A stretch of 64,000 bases of DNA from Venturia oleaginea (lineage: Eukaryota; Ascomycota; Dothideomycetes; Venturiales; Venturiaceae). The notes beneath the pieces were generated by a model. That model made no database searches. It saw only the letters and a program-made list of their open reading frames with translations, and was not told the DNA's origin. Shown here piece by piece: positions 45,927 through 56,306 of the stretch. The DNA is taken from the NCBI GenBank assembly GCA_013176395.1, contig JABMLP010000003.1:62001-126000 (forward strand), written 5' to 3'. The position numbers were made by a program, and so were the translations under genes. Each line of letters starts with the position of its first letter. Position 1 is the stretch's first letter.

Positions 45927-47186
45927 TCAATTGACCATCGTTTCGGCATAGAACTCGGGGTAGGAGTTCTGGACCATTGTCGTGACTTTCTCGACCTCCT
46001 CGGCTAGACCTTGCACGTTGGCATCCCATTTCCGCATTTCCCTGCCGACAACGGCGTCCTTGTGAGCTGTCAGCTTGTCGCCAGTTCCTTCGCCTTCGAA
46101 GAAGATGAAGCGATCGATTTGATCAATGTATCCTGCCAATCGACCCTGCTCCACCATCTTTGCTGCATATTCTTCTGCTTTGTCGCCTTCCACGCCGAGA
46201 AGGAGACCCAACTGATCGATACCGATATTGCTGTAAAGCTTCGACGCCGCGAGAAGGTTGTGTTCCAGGACAGCTTTGTCGAGCACAGTTGAGCCGTCCG
46301 AGGTTTTGGCAAGTTGATGTGGCGCTAGCTTTTCGCGGAATTCGGTGACTTCTTCCGGTGACAAGAGACGATCGAGGAAGATCTTCTCCAGGATACCATA
46401 CTCCTCGACTGAGTCCGCTCGATCATCCTTGTAGAGTTTGGCTAGAGTTCTGCCTCGAAGTGGACCTGCTGGAGCAAGGACCGCACATTTCATGGCCTCG
46501 CTCAACGCCTTGAGACGTTCCTCCTCGTCGACAGTAGTTTCTTGGCTAATGGCGTGGTATGCGGCACTGGCGTCTAGGAAGGATCGCTGTGAGTCTAGTA
46601 TTTTGGCCTGGTTAAGTTGAAAGTGTAGTCTCGTTTCTTTATCGGTAACTTCGTAGATGATGTTCTTGATGCGATTAAGGTAGCTGAGGGCGCTTGTTGG
46701 ATCTTCCTCTTCGACATAGCAACGGACGATACGGATCCATAGCTTTGCCTTGTCATCTGCTGAGACAGTCCGCTGGGAGGAGTCGAGGGAGATCTTTTGG
46801 AGAATCTTGGCCGATTCCGAGTATTCCTGCTCTTCCTCGCAGGCTTCTGCGACGACGTATTTCAGGGCTGTATCCTGCTCTTCGTATGATACCACTTTTG
46901 GTGCGAGCAGCTCGATTGTGTGTTTGCCAACTTCTATCTTGGTCTCGGCGGATTGGATTGTGCTGAACTGAGAGACGAAGGTGGAGAGGATAGGACGTGC
47001 AGCAACAACATTGAGTGAGTCTCCTAGCAGAGAATCGACATAGGCGATCAGATTGGCGGCAAGGGAGTTGCCAGAGTTGTTCAGGATATTCGTGAGGAGA
47101 TGGGTGTAATTGGCGGCTTTCTTGGAGGCAGAGCCATCCTCGATTTCGAGCAGCTGCTCACTGACTTGAGGAGTGTCCAGAACCAT
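45927..47186 (-). CDS. COP9 signalosome complex subunit 4
   Basis: PCI-domain scaffold subunit of the COP9 signalosome, which removes NEDD8 from cullins and so controls CRL ubiquitin ligases; in fungi it affects development and secondary metabolism. A single exon of 419 codons from the ATG at 47,186, which sits in CATAACCATGG. The open frame extends 36 nt further upstream but starts there with TTG. The helical-repeat N-terminal region leads to RIVRCYVEEEDPTSALSYLNRIKNI. The PCI winged helix holds AVLEHNLLAASKLYSNIGIDQLGLLLGV and MVEQGRLAGYIDQIDRFIFFE. The tail (VQGLAEEVEKVTTMVQNSYPEFYAE) is helical. It is divergent from the TFIIF beta gene. Confidence 0.9.
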   Translation of the reverse strand: MVLDTPQVSEQLLEIEDGSASKKAANYTHLLTNILNNSGNSLAANLIAYVDSLLGDSLNVVAARPILSTFVSQFSTIQSAETKIEVGKHTIELLAPKVVSYEEQDTALKYVVAEACEEEQEYSESAKILQKISLDSSQRTVSADDKAKLWIRIVRCYVEEEDPTSALSYLNRIKNIIYEVTDKETRLHFQLNQAKILDSQRSFLDASAAYHAISQETTVDEEERLKALSEAMKCAVLAPAGPLRGRTLAKLYKDDRADSVEEYGILEKIFLDRLLSPEEVTEFREKLAPHQLAKTSDGSTVLDKAVLEHNLLAASKLYSNIGIDQLGLLLGVEGDKAEEYAAKMVEQGRLAGYIDQIDRFIFFEGEGTGDKLTAHKDAVVGREMRKWDANVQGLAEEVEKVTTMVQNSYPEFYAETMVN

Positions 47187-47441
47187 GGTTATGTTGAATT
47201 GCAGAAGGGTGTTGAATTGCAATTATAAAGCTACAATGGCAGCGATGAGGTACCCCTACGGAAGCGGCGAAGAGTCCAAGCTCCAGGCCTCCCCCGCGCA
47301 TGTGAGATGAGGCTCTGCGATGGGAACTTCTGCAAACACCGACCCAACACCTACACCAACACGGGCATCACTCGGTCCAGACTCTACCAACCGACAGTCG
47401 CTTCCTCCTGTTCCGCTACAACACACGGCAAGAATATAACC
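47187..47441. promoter_or_regulatory. Bidirectional promoter, CSN4 / TFIIF beta
   Basis: Only 255 bp separate the two divergent start codons. On the CSN4 side the leader carries CAATTCAACA twice (imperfect spacing repeat) with a TTATAATTGC stretch upstream. The TFIIF side is CA-rich (CACCTACACCAACAC). The two genes must share this promoter space. No specific factor site is claimed. Confidence 0.55.
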
Positions 47442-48634
47442 ATGGCCAACGGAATGAAGATGGAGTCAGAAGACTTCAGCAAGATCAAGCTGGATCCGGA
47501 CCACCCATCACCCGACATAGCAGATATTGACGAATATGAAGACACGGGAGAGCTCAACATTCCCAAACCCGCTCCAAATTGGGGTGGACAAGGCCAGCTC
47601 TCCCTTCCCCAGGGGTGGTTACTGCGCATTCCGAAAGAGCTATGGGCAGGACTAGCCGACCTCCCTATGGATGAAGAGATACATATCGGCAATGTGAAGG
47701 TGTGGGAAGAGCAACCACCTTCAAAGACAAAATGGCGCCTTGAACTCAATCGGGGTTTGCCTGGTTGGGACGGGATTCCAAAAGAATACGATATGAATCC
47801 GACCGAACCAACCGACAATAAGGGAAAAGGGGATCCGACCCTAAGAAACACATTTATATTCAGTGAAAAGAACATGCCTGGTTTCAAGCGCAACAATGGC
47901 GTTGATACGAAGACTGGCGGCCCAGTCAAGGTGGAGAAATCATACAAGAAAGGTCCGAGAACGATACCTAGTAAGAGCACACCGTTCCTTCGCCTTCTCA
48001 TTGTGTACTAACCAGTTCAGAACACACCGAAATGCTATGCCAGCTCGACGCAGAATTCACCTGCTCTCCTCGTGACAACGACGAATTCCGCCGAATCCAA
48101 AACGCCAAGGAGGAAAAGATCAAGGCCTTGAACAAGGGCTACACACTAGCCGGGGCAGACGAAGCTGCACAGCTCCATAGGGAGGCCATGGCGTTGGGCC
48201 AAAGCGGCGGCAACATTATCACCTCTGGACCAGGCGGAACAAACAAGAAGAAATCGCAAGATAATAAGTTTGTCAGGATGGACGAGAACGATCTCATCAG
48301 TGCGATTGCAGGTCTTTTTCGCAAATACAGATACTATACTTTGGATACTATGCGGGTTCAGCTCAAGCAACCGAGGGCCTACCTTCTTGAAGTGATGCGC
48401 AAGATTGGCAAACGAGTTGACGGCGGTCAGGCGAACAACTACTGGGGATTGAGTGATACATATCAAGAGGCCATTGATGGGGAGTTCGGCAGAGATGTCA
48501 AGCCTGAGGAAATGGCGCCTGCTTTGAAGTTGGAAGAAGGAGACGATGAGGATGGGGATGGGGATCAGAATATGGGTGAAGGCGGAGGGGACGATGATGA
48601 CGGCAGCGACGAGGAAGAGTTCGAACCAGTGTGA
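47442..48634 (+). CDS. TFG2: Transcription initiation factor IIF, beta subunit
   Basis: The RAP30/Tfg2-like small subunit of TFIIF, which binds RNA polymerase II and stabilises the preinitiation complex in the nucleus. Exons 47,442-47,970 and 48,021-48,634 give 380 residues in phase. The start is the ATG in ACCATGGCC. The N-terminal dimerisation domain carries QGWLLRIPKELWAGL and LELNRGLPGWDGIPKEYDM. The C-terminal winged helix includes DLISAIAGLFRKYRYYTLDTM and QPRAYLLEVMRKIGKR, with NNYWGLSDTYQEA closing it. The C-terminal 45 residues are acidic (GDDDDGSDEEEFEPV). The 50 nt intron has GTAAGA and CTAACCAGTTCAG. Confidence 0.92.
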
Positions 48635-50357
48635 TATCATTTTCAGCTCAGTCTTTTAAATGGTCGCTGTAGTCGGTTAAGCAATTAGTAAGAGCTGGTG
48701 TTGGCGAGAAACATCGAGAACGAGAGGACCCTGGCTTCATGGCGAAGCTATATATACCCTTGGCACTGGAGTCCATTAATCAAGATAGACAGGACAATGT
48801 TCAGATTCTGGCAATATTCAAACTCCAGTTTGTTGGGAATTTCCCCCGCTCTCGATCTCAGGGTATATGAACGATGTCGTGAAATTGGAAGAGCAGATTT
48901 TCTTAGGGGGGAAAGCGCCGTGGGACACTCCTGCTGGACCGTTTGCAACTCTAAATTGCACGGTACTGCTCCGAGTTTGCTCGTTCGGAAGGACTTTGAT
49001 CTTACTGGATATGCATGCTCTTTCCTCAGGTTCCTGTGTTTTGGATGCTATCGATCGAATGAATGGCGGATGGCTTGTTCGTGAGACAAGGTAGACGAGA
49101 TTGATATTCTTCATGGACAATATTATGTATGCCCATTGACTGAGTTTGCAAAATGGATCTGATTGCAAGATGGGAAAGTGGTGAAGGAAATGTTCGGTAC
49201 TCCTTTTGGACTCTTGATTTAGCTGCCTGATTGTGATATGATTTCCCTTGGTATAAGTAAGGCGGATATCTGTCTCGCTCGAAGCAGGTCCTCAAGTGAC
49301 GCCTCAAAGAGTAACATGCCTCTTTTACCCGAAATGAGAGTAAGCTAACATCATTCCTGTCATTATCCCGCATAACAGTCCAGTAGGCAACTTATATTTG
49401 TGGTGGAAATCCTGGCTCTTATGATTGGTAAAGTGATTTAGGTAGATAGTGAGAGACTGGGTTTTGTAGGCTAGCTTCATGGAGTGGACGAGGTGGTGAT
49501 GGGAAAGAGTGAATGATGTATGCCTGGACTAGCTCGCTATGAGAGCGGTAGCAATTGGCTAGAACAATGAGAATTCCTGTATGATTAAGGCCACGGGGAA
49601 ACCAGTTACGGATGGATTACATCTTCTTGGTAGGATCTTTGAGTGTATTCAATCTTTTTGAACACCTGTACTTACAACTCATGCATTCAATTCAACTTGT
49701 TCTCACAGTTGCCACTTCATTCATTCTTAGAATTCCTTTGCAGGGAATTGGGAAAGCAAGTCCCTCCGAGATACCAATTCGAGACTTGGGATCATGTGTT
49801 TCTGGTTGTCTTCGCGGGGATCTGGATAGTTATGCGCCTTTGAATTTGTAATTTCTAATCAGCTTTCGTGACTGAGCTGAAGTGGGAGGACCTCCGTCCA
49901 ATTGCTTTTATTGGCGAAATGGAAAGCTTTATTAAATTCCATTTTAATGTCCAGAAAGTGATTATCATGTCCGAGGATGGCTTTTGAATGAATGCTATGG
50001 TTGAGCTGAGTGTGCAGTCGTAACTGAGAGACTTGGCGTCTCTTTGCCATTACCTCAGCCTCGCATTACCACGGCGTGAATCATGCTTGGACGGCATTCT
50101 CTCATTGTTACACAACTCCAATTGTCCTTCTCGTACTCACTTTCTCAAAACACACTGACCACTCTCTTCACACCTCTCGGGGTAGCGTTTCGTTTCTTAG
50201 ATGGCAGAACCACTGGACCGTCTTTTGGCCTGATGGCATCGTCCCATCTCATACTCTCGATCCTGCCTTTTGGTCTTTATTTATTTATTTATTGTTGCCA
50301 CCGAGCCTGCTCTTGAAGGTCTTACGGACTGCTTTCGGTGCGAGGCCAAGACGAACA
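48635..50357. other. Gene-free intergenic region
   Basis: About 1.7 kb without a supported gene. A short TTTA run lies near 50,280-50,298. The open frames seen are short, overlap on both strands and lack protein character. It precedes the broken kinase-like gene and may be part of the same decaying locus. Confidence 0.5.
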
Positions 50358-51046
50358 CTACCCACTGCCCTGGTAATTCGCATCATCTTCAATTGCACAC
50401 ATCACATCTGCAGTACCCTTGAAACCCCCTTTACAGCAGCATTTGATAACTTCTCCACAAAACAGGTTTTGCACATCTGGAAATTCCATTCGCAGACAGC
50501 GAGCCTTCACCTCTTCATCCTTTGGGTCGTTATATGGCCCATGATCAGTCATGATGAGAAAATTCGTAGAGCCCAAAGCGAACAGATCTGACTTCTTGTC
50601 TGGTAGTGTTATAGGTGGATCTCTTTGTAGCCAAAATTGAGGACTCTCCATGGCATATCCATCCAGTTCGCCAAACAGAGACCCATCGAAGTCGCAAAAT
50701 TTGATGTCGAGACGCTCGTCAAGTAGCAATTTATTCGGATGGAGATCACTATGGGAGACTGTTTTTTCGTGATAAAGGCGACTGCTTCGGCAGTTTGTTT
50801 TGCCCACTTCCTTCGTAGATTTTCTGGCCTCAGATCGTGACTTTCGATGTAACATCGTACATCCCCGCTTGCTGCCAAAGGAAATTGAAGGCCGTACTCG
50901 TGATTGTCCAAGTACTTCATGATCCTTTCGTTACGGCCTAGTTCGGAAAGAATGGAATGTTCGACTTCGATACATTTGTACGAGTGTTTGTCGTCTTTGT
51001 CCATAACGTACTTGAGTACAGTCCCATCCTTTAGTGATACTAGTCA
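50358..51046 (-). pseudogene. Broken serine/threonine protein kinase-like gene
   Basis: Remnant of a fungal-type kinase domain. The N-lobe reads LVSLKDGTVLKYVMDKD (from 51,043), directly preceded by an in-frame TGA (51,046-51,044) where GG-rich loop residues should continue. The alpha-E region KWAKQTAEAVAFI follows. One base appears to be missing near 50,769, since the next family element, HEKTVSHSDLHPNKLLLD with the catalytic HSD, is in another frame. CDFDG (the DFG motif), SDLFALGSTNFLIMTDH and a C-lobe ending then follow to 50,358. Two lesions and no start make a functional kinase unlikely. Confidence 0.8.
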
Positions 51047-51653
51047 CGCCGTGCTGCCACCCCAGATGAAATCCGTATGGGAAGTACCAGGTGGGTACCA
51101 TGGAGTGATGTGTCTTATCGATTCTATTGGATTGTTGGATCCGCATGGTACTTTCTATCCATTGGTATGCTGTTCTAATCAGTCTCGGGGGTTGGTGGTG
51201 ATATTTTTTGAGGTACTCGGGAAAGGAGAAAATGTCGATGTTTCAACGAATTCCTCATGCGGCCAGCAGTGTTGAATAAAGAGAGATGGTAAAGCTGAGG
51301 TTGCGTTCGAAATTCGATCGTGGTTATTTTTTATCTGGTCACAGGGCTGGTGTTTCCTTTCGTCTCCGCGCTTATTTTTCGATAGGCTGAGGCTGGAAAG
51401 GTATGCATGAAGCACTCCATGAAGTGGTGAATAAATTCCTTGGGGAAGAGCATCGACGGCCTGCGAGGGGCAACTTGCTTCTCTACAGTGGTTCACTGGC
51501 AGATAGAGTCAATGGAAAATCCTGAGCTTTTGTTTACCTCAACAATATTTCAGAATTCGTGGCAATATCTTTCTTAGTACACCCGAGGACTTGGTATTCT
51601 GACAATCGCTTCCTTCATATAGTTGTACAATGTATCGGGGCCGACGTATACTC
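51047..51653. other. Intergenic region
   Basis: A 607 bp gap. It probably contains lost 5' parts of the kinase-like gene and the 3' end of the ribosomal protein gene. Nothing further is recognised. Confidence 0.45.
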
Positions 51654-52526
51654 CTAAAGATCTAGTTTATCCTCAAGCTCAGATAATGCCACCTCGCCCG
51701 GTCCGATGCTCCCTTCTTTCAATGCATCCATATCGTTCACAGTCAATTCACTTATCCTGACAATCGTGTATCGATGTTTGCTCTCTATTTTTCTGACGTG
51801 TCTTTGCCTCCTCTTGGTTTTTTCTTTGATTCTCATAGGTTCGCTCTCCACCCCCAACACTGTAGCCCGGCAGGTAAATAGTCTCTCATCCAGCCACGCC
51901 TGTTTCTCGGCCATGTTTCCAGTACCCTGTGCTCCTGGCTTCACTGCCGCGTCCTCGGTCGCATCTCCGGCTTTCAAAGTGTAGTCTCTAGATCCCAAAA
52001 GTGTCGCGCGGTTTAGACGTAATGTGTCTCCCGGCCCAACTCCATGCATCAGGAAAGGGAATCGGATCGTGTCGCCTTGGACTACCATGTAAGGCCTCCC
52101 GTGGATATGGGCTGTAATGTAGAACGGTGGTTGCGATTTCAGTAGCGGTAAAAGTGAGACTATCGAAGGATCGATCGTTTTGTCCAAGACTGTTCTCGAG
52201 GGTGTTGAGGGCGCTGAACGGGGTTCATAGCTTGTTGGTATTGGGGGGAGTGGAGGACCTCGTTTCCAGCCTGGGTACTTCTTCTTGTAGGGAAGACCAG
52301 AGTTTGGAGCTGGATTCGTATGCGATTTGTAGGGTACTGCTCGTTTCTTTGTAGGAGCTCGAGATGTGAAGGGTGGAGGAGCATAGTTGGAGGCATTGGT
52401 CGAGGTTTGGGCTGCTGTGGCTAGGCAGCGTATTGGGAGGGATATCGTCGTCCTTGATTCTGTGATTGACCGTTTTGCTGATCGGCAAAGCAGCGACACT
52501 GCTGTTGACTTTGATAGTGAAGCCAT
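51654..52526 (-). CDS. Mitochondrial large-subunit ribosomal protein bL21m
   Basis: Structural protein of the mitochondrial 54S subunit, equivalent to bacterial L21 and yeast Mrpl49. A single exon of 290 codons from the ATG at 52,526. The open frame upstream of it has no family character. The N-terminus (MASLSKSTAVSLLCRSAKRS) is Ser/Arg-rich without acidic residues, as a mitochondrial presequence should be. A basic Pro-rich stretch (KKKYPGWKRGPPLPP) follows. The L21 domain starts at PFYITAHIHGRPYMVVQGD and includes GDTLRLNRATLLGSRDY, FTCRATVLGVESEP and KTKRRQRHVRKIESKHRYT, the basic RNA-binding part. It is divergent from the CCCH gene 420 bp away. Confidence 0.9.
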   Translation of the reverse strand: MASLSKSTAVSLLCRSAKRSITESRTTISLPIRCLATAAQTSTNASNYAPPPFTSRAPTKKRAVPYKSHTNPAPNSGLPYKKKYPGWKRGPPLPPIPTSYEPRSAPSTPSRTVLDKTIDPSIVSLLPLLKSQPPFYITAHIHGRPYMVVQGDTIRFPFLMHGVGPGDTLRLNRATLLGSRDYTLKAGDATEDAAVKPGAQGTGNMAEKQAWLDERLFTCRATVLGVESEPMRIKEKTKRRQRHVRKIESKHRYTIVRISELTVNDMDALKEGSIGPGEVALSELEDKLDL

Positions 52527-52946
52527 GTATGTGGATTTGAAGAATGCTCGACCCTTTGAGCCAGATGATGTTTTGGATGCCCACTTCGGGTTTCGTACTC
52601 GTACTACCACTGAGATGCGATGGAGGAGAATGTATACATTGGCCTGGCTATGTTCAATTGGCGTATTGATGGGCTGGACATTAAAAACTGCCAGTGAATG
52701 TCGCGGTGGATGTGCACGTGATGCATTTGCCGCTGCCCTAACTGCAATTCTCTCAACCCACCTGCTACGTTTTGTCTCGTTCACAAGCATCCACGAAACC
52801 CAAACAGCACAGAGAAACCGTAGCACTTCTCTCACCCGGAACTGGAACTTTCATCTTGCTTTATTCACACCCACCCATTTCTTCGATATACTAACCACCC
52901 ATCTTCTTCCCCCACGTTCATAGAACTCTCTCCACGCGAAGCTCAC

Positions 52947-54187
52947 ATGGAGAATCGTCCGTTCAAAGACCCAGACTTCACTACACGCGGCCGCGGCGCC
53001 GGCGCCTTCAAACCTGGCTTCCAACCATATCCAGCGCCATGGGGCAGAGGACGTCAAGATGCACGGCAAGCACCGCGAGGACGTGGAGGTCTCATCGGAC
53101 CTGGAGGTTTATCCTCTCGTAACTCGAATATTCCGGTGACGAACGCCCCGTCTACGCCCTCTCAAACACGACAGATTCGAATTAATAACATCGATTTCGA
53201 ACTGGACGCAAAAGGAAGCAAACTTACCAGAATAACTCGTCAGTCTCTTACAGAATCCTGTGAGGAAGGAACAATAACTAACGAGAAGTAGCCCTCCGCG
53301 AAGGTGCAGAAACACCAGCTGAACATACGATCGCGAGCGTCAAGTTCTACAGAACAAAGAATGGCAATCTCTATCGCTCCGATCGCTACCTAGAGATGCA
53401 ACACAAGAAGTTTGTTCATAATCTTATAACTCGGACAACAGCTGATTTGGCGAACAGGCAAGCAAGACCGAAGAAACTTGCGGAGCTTTGCCCCAAGTTT
53501 AACCTCACTGGTACCACGCATTCGTCCTACCCATTGCACGATATTGGATCCAACCGAAATCCGCGGACAGGCCTGTCTTTCCCGGTCACTAACCTTTACT
53601 TAGGCCAATGTTCTCGAGACTGCGTGTTCACCCACGATGTCAACAAGGTTGCTGTTTGCAAGACATTCCTCCATCAAGGTATTTGTCCAGCAGGATCTGC
53701 TTGTGCCCTTTCGCATGACCTCACGCCCAATCGAACACCGGCCTGCATCCACTTCGTCCGTGGTAGCTGCACAAAACCCGACTGCCGCTACCCTCACGTG
53801 AAGGTCAACTTGGATGCTCCAGTCTGCAGTCCTTTCGCCAAGTTAGGCTATTGCGCAGCAGGAGCTGGTTGTCCCAACCACCACTCCATCGAATGCCCCG
53901 ATTATGCTAACCTAGGTCGTTGCGATGACAAAAAGTGTCGCCTCCCACACATTGATCGAGCGGGCCAGCTACGAAGACTCGCCGGTGTGCACAATGAATC
54001 TATTTCGGCATCGAAAAGTCCTTCAAGTTGTGGCGAAAGCGAGATCAAGGTTGAAGGTGGCATGGATACCGATTCTGACGATGCCGACGGCAATTTGCTT
54101 CGACCTTCAAGCTCAGGTGACTCAAATAAAGTTGAGAACAGCGCCTTCAGTCAACAGGACGATTATGTGGGCTTCGCGGACATGTAA
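52947..54187 (+). CDS. CCCH-type zinc-finger protein (ZC3H3-like)
   Basis: Probable RNA-binding protein; animal ZC3H3 acts in poly(A)-linked mRNA export, and that role is only inferred here. Exons 52,947-53,238 and 53,292-54,187 give 395 residues in phase. The N-terminus is Arg/Gly-rich (GRGRQDARQAPRGRGG). TPAEHTIASVKFYRTKNGNLYRSD precedes the finger array. At least four tandem CCCH units are readable between residues about 190 and 320: CSRDCVFTHD (partial), CKTFLHQGICPAGSACALSH, CIHFVRGSCTKPDCRYPH, CSPFAKLGYCAAGAGCPNHH, and CPDYANLGRCDDKKCRLPH. The Ser/Asp-rich tail ends DDYVGFADM. The intron has GTCAGT and an ACTAAC branch site. Confidence 0.88.
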
Positions 54188-54895
54188 GTTCAGCAAGCAT
54201 CTTGGCAAAGCTGTATTCCGACTACTTCGACTTTTCATTCTGTTCATGGTTTTGCAATTCTTGGAGCCGGTATGATACCCTGGGACTTGCATGGCGTCAT
54301 TTGGTCGTTGGAAAACTCGTAGTGGAGTGAGGACGTTAGCTGTATAGCGAACAGGAGCAGGAGGGTTGTAGGCAGAATATAGATTCAAAAATGAAAAAAA
54401 TGAAGAATTCAGAATACAACGGATCATGAATCGAAGCTGATTGAGCATGTTTGGTGGTGGCATGAAGAGACATGAACTATAGGCCCGACGTGCCTTGCCT
54501 CCAATGAATGGACTTCCTCCGTAGTATTATGTTGCACGCCCCTAATGACTTGATGCTTCGACTCTAAACTGACTGACTAACCTCACAACCACTTTGCCGT
54601 TGTTTGCTTCTCACTCTGTCGCAATAACGCGGGCGAGAACGAAAGGCTCTTTGGGTAAGCCAAGTCAGCTAATTATAGCCACAATCTAATAATGAGGATA
54701 CACTGACGAGAGGCTGAGCCATGACAATCTCACTGGACTGGACGCCGATATTTATTGTCCACTTCCGGTTCAATGCGCCTGATACTGGTGTCACGATTCA
54801 GCTTTTCTCATAGGGACAAGTGGCTGCTCCCTACTCTCTCCATTCCATTTCCATTGCTCGTACTTTGCCGGGCGCATCTTTAATTACAAACAGCC
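54188..54895. other. Intergenic region
   Basis: A 708 bp gap between two genes on the plus strand, holding the 3' end of the CCCH gene and the promoter of the Sel1-repeat gene. No gene or repeat is evident. Confidence 0.45.
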
Positions 54896-56306
54896 ATGAC
54901 GCTCAAAGACTTACTGATGAAGAAGGACAAGGTCGGGGCCGAGGCCGAATCCTCATCATCTCCAGCTTTCACCTTTATACGCACAACCACAAACTCGCAA
55001 GAAATCATTGACCCTCCAACGTTTCCCGGCGATCAACCTCCTACGATTCCTCCTCAACCTTCACTGAGCCACCTGGGCCGTTTACGAAGACCGTTTAGCG
55101 CGGCGCGATTTGGACCTAAAAAAATTCGGCCTGGGAATGAGCGGGGGTTGAGTGAAAGGCTGCATCCGGGTTCAAGAGATCGCGCTGCGAGTACAAGCTC
55201 TGTGAACATACCGGCGGACCTTCCCGAGATACAAGGAGATAGTGAAGACGTGTGGGAGAAAAGAGCAACTTTGCTGGCAAAGAGTAACCCTAATACGCCC
55301 GAGGAAGGAAAGAAAAGCAGCGATGCTCCTGTGGTGGATAAAAGTGGTGATGTACGAGTAGGAAAACAACTGGGTCAGGAATTGGCTGATGGCATCACAG
55401 GTCAATATACAGACAGCTATAGATCTTCATGAAGCTGGTGGTATGTTCTTTTGGCTGAGCAAAATCTAGAATGCCAAAGCTGATGCGCTCAAGATTTCAC
55501 AAAGGCGTCGGAAATGTTTGGTCAATTGGCAGATCCACACGGGGCAAATAATGCTCTCAGCCAAGTTTTGTATGGTCTAGCTCTCAGGTCAGTAGTAGCC
55601 TCCATACGACATGGTGATTCGATCACAAGAACAAGCACACTTGCAATCGAGCCAGTTTAACAGTCGCCAGACATGGGTGGGGCATTCCAAAGGACGAGGC
55701 TCGCGCAGTTACCTACCTGTCTTACGCAGCATCGAATAGTGCAGACATTGAAGCTCTCGCGCTTCAGGCGGGAATGAAGAAAGGAGGAGCTGCTAAAGGC
55801 GAACTGACTCTCGCGATCTTCGAGCTGGCGAATTGCTTCCGGCATGGCTGGGGGGTGCAGAAAGATCCAGTAGCTGCGAAACAGTATTACGAGACGGCCG
55901 CTAATATGGGTGATACCGATGCTATGAACGAGGCAGCCTGGTGCTATCTCGAGGGCTTTGGTTGCAAGAAAGATAAGGTAAGTCAAGCTTCCAAATTAGA
56001 TCGTGCCTTGGATACGTACATTTTGCGTGCATCGTATTCAGAAACACATCACGAATTGCCATAGTGAAAGTGCCCAAGGCTGCAATCCTCATGATAGAAA
56101 GGGTTCGACAGCGAATGCTTGCATTGCATAAACACTCTCTTCAACCTGCAGCCTTGTGAGTTGGGCATCGATCGACGAGGCTGACTAGCACTAAACAGTA
56201 TCGAGCCGCTCGACTACTACGCCTTGCTGAGGAAAAAGGGGTCAAAACATTAGGAAATACATGGTACGTGAACCTTCTCGTTTCTGTCCCATTCAGTCTC
56301 CCCTGA
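54896..56306 (+). CDS. Sel1-like repeat protein
   Basis: Helical-repeat protein resembling the fungal Nif1/Dsf2-like group; the molecular role is unknown. Five exons are proposed: 54,896-55,351, 55,401-55,440, 55,494-55,587, 55,671-55,977 and 56,199-56,306, in phase. The 40 nt exon 2 (NIQTAIDLHEAG) is required to enter the repeat region. The N-terminal 150 residues are Pro/Ser-rich and basic (LGRLRRPFSAARFGPKKIRPG). Sel1 repeats carry LADPHGANNALSQVLYGLALR, HGWGIPKDEARAVTYLSYAAS, FRHGWGVQKDPVAAKQYYETAA and MNEAAWCYLEGFGCKKDK, then YRAARLLRLAEEKGVKTLGNTW. The last intron is long (221 nt), and relatives end in WIWK-type residues that I cannot find, so the C-terminus is uncertain. Confidence 0.78.
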
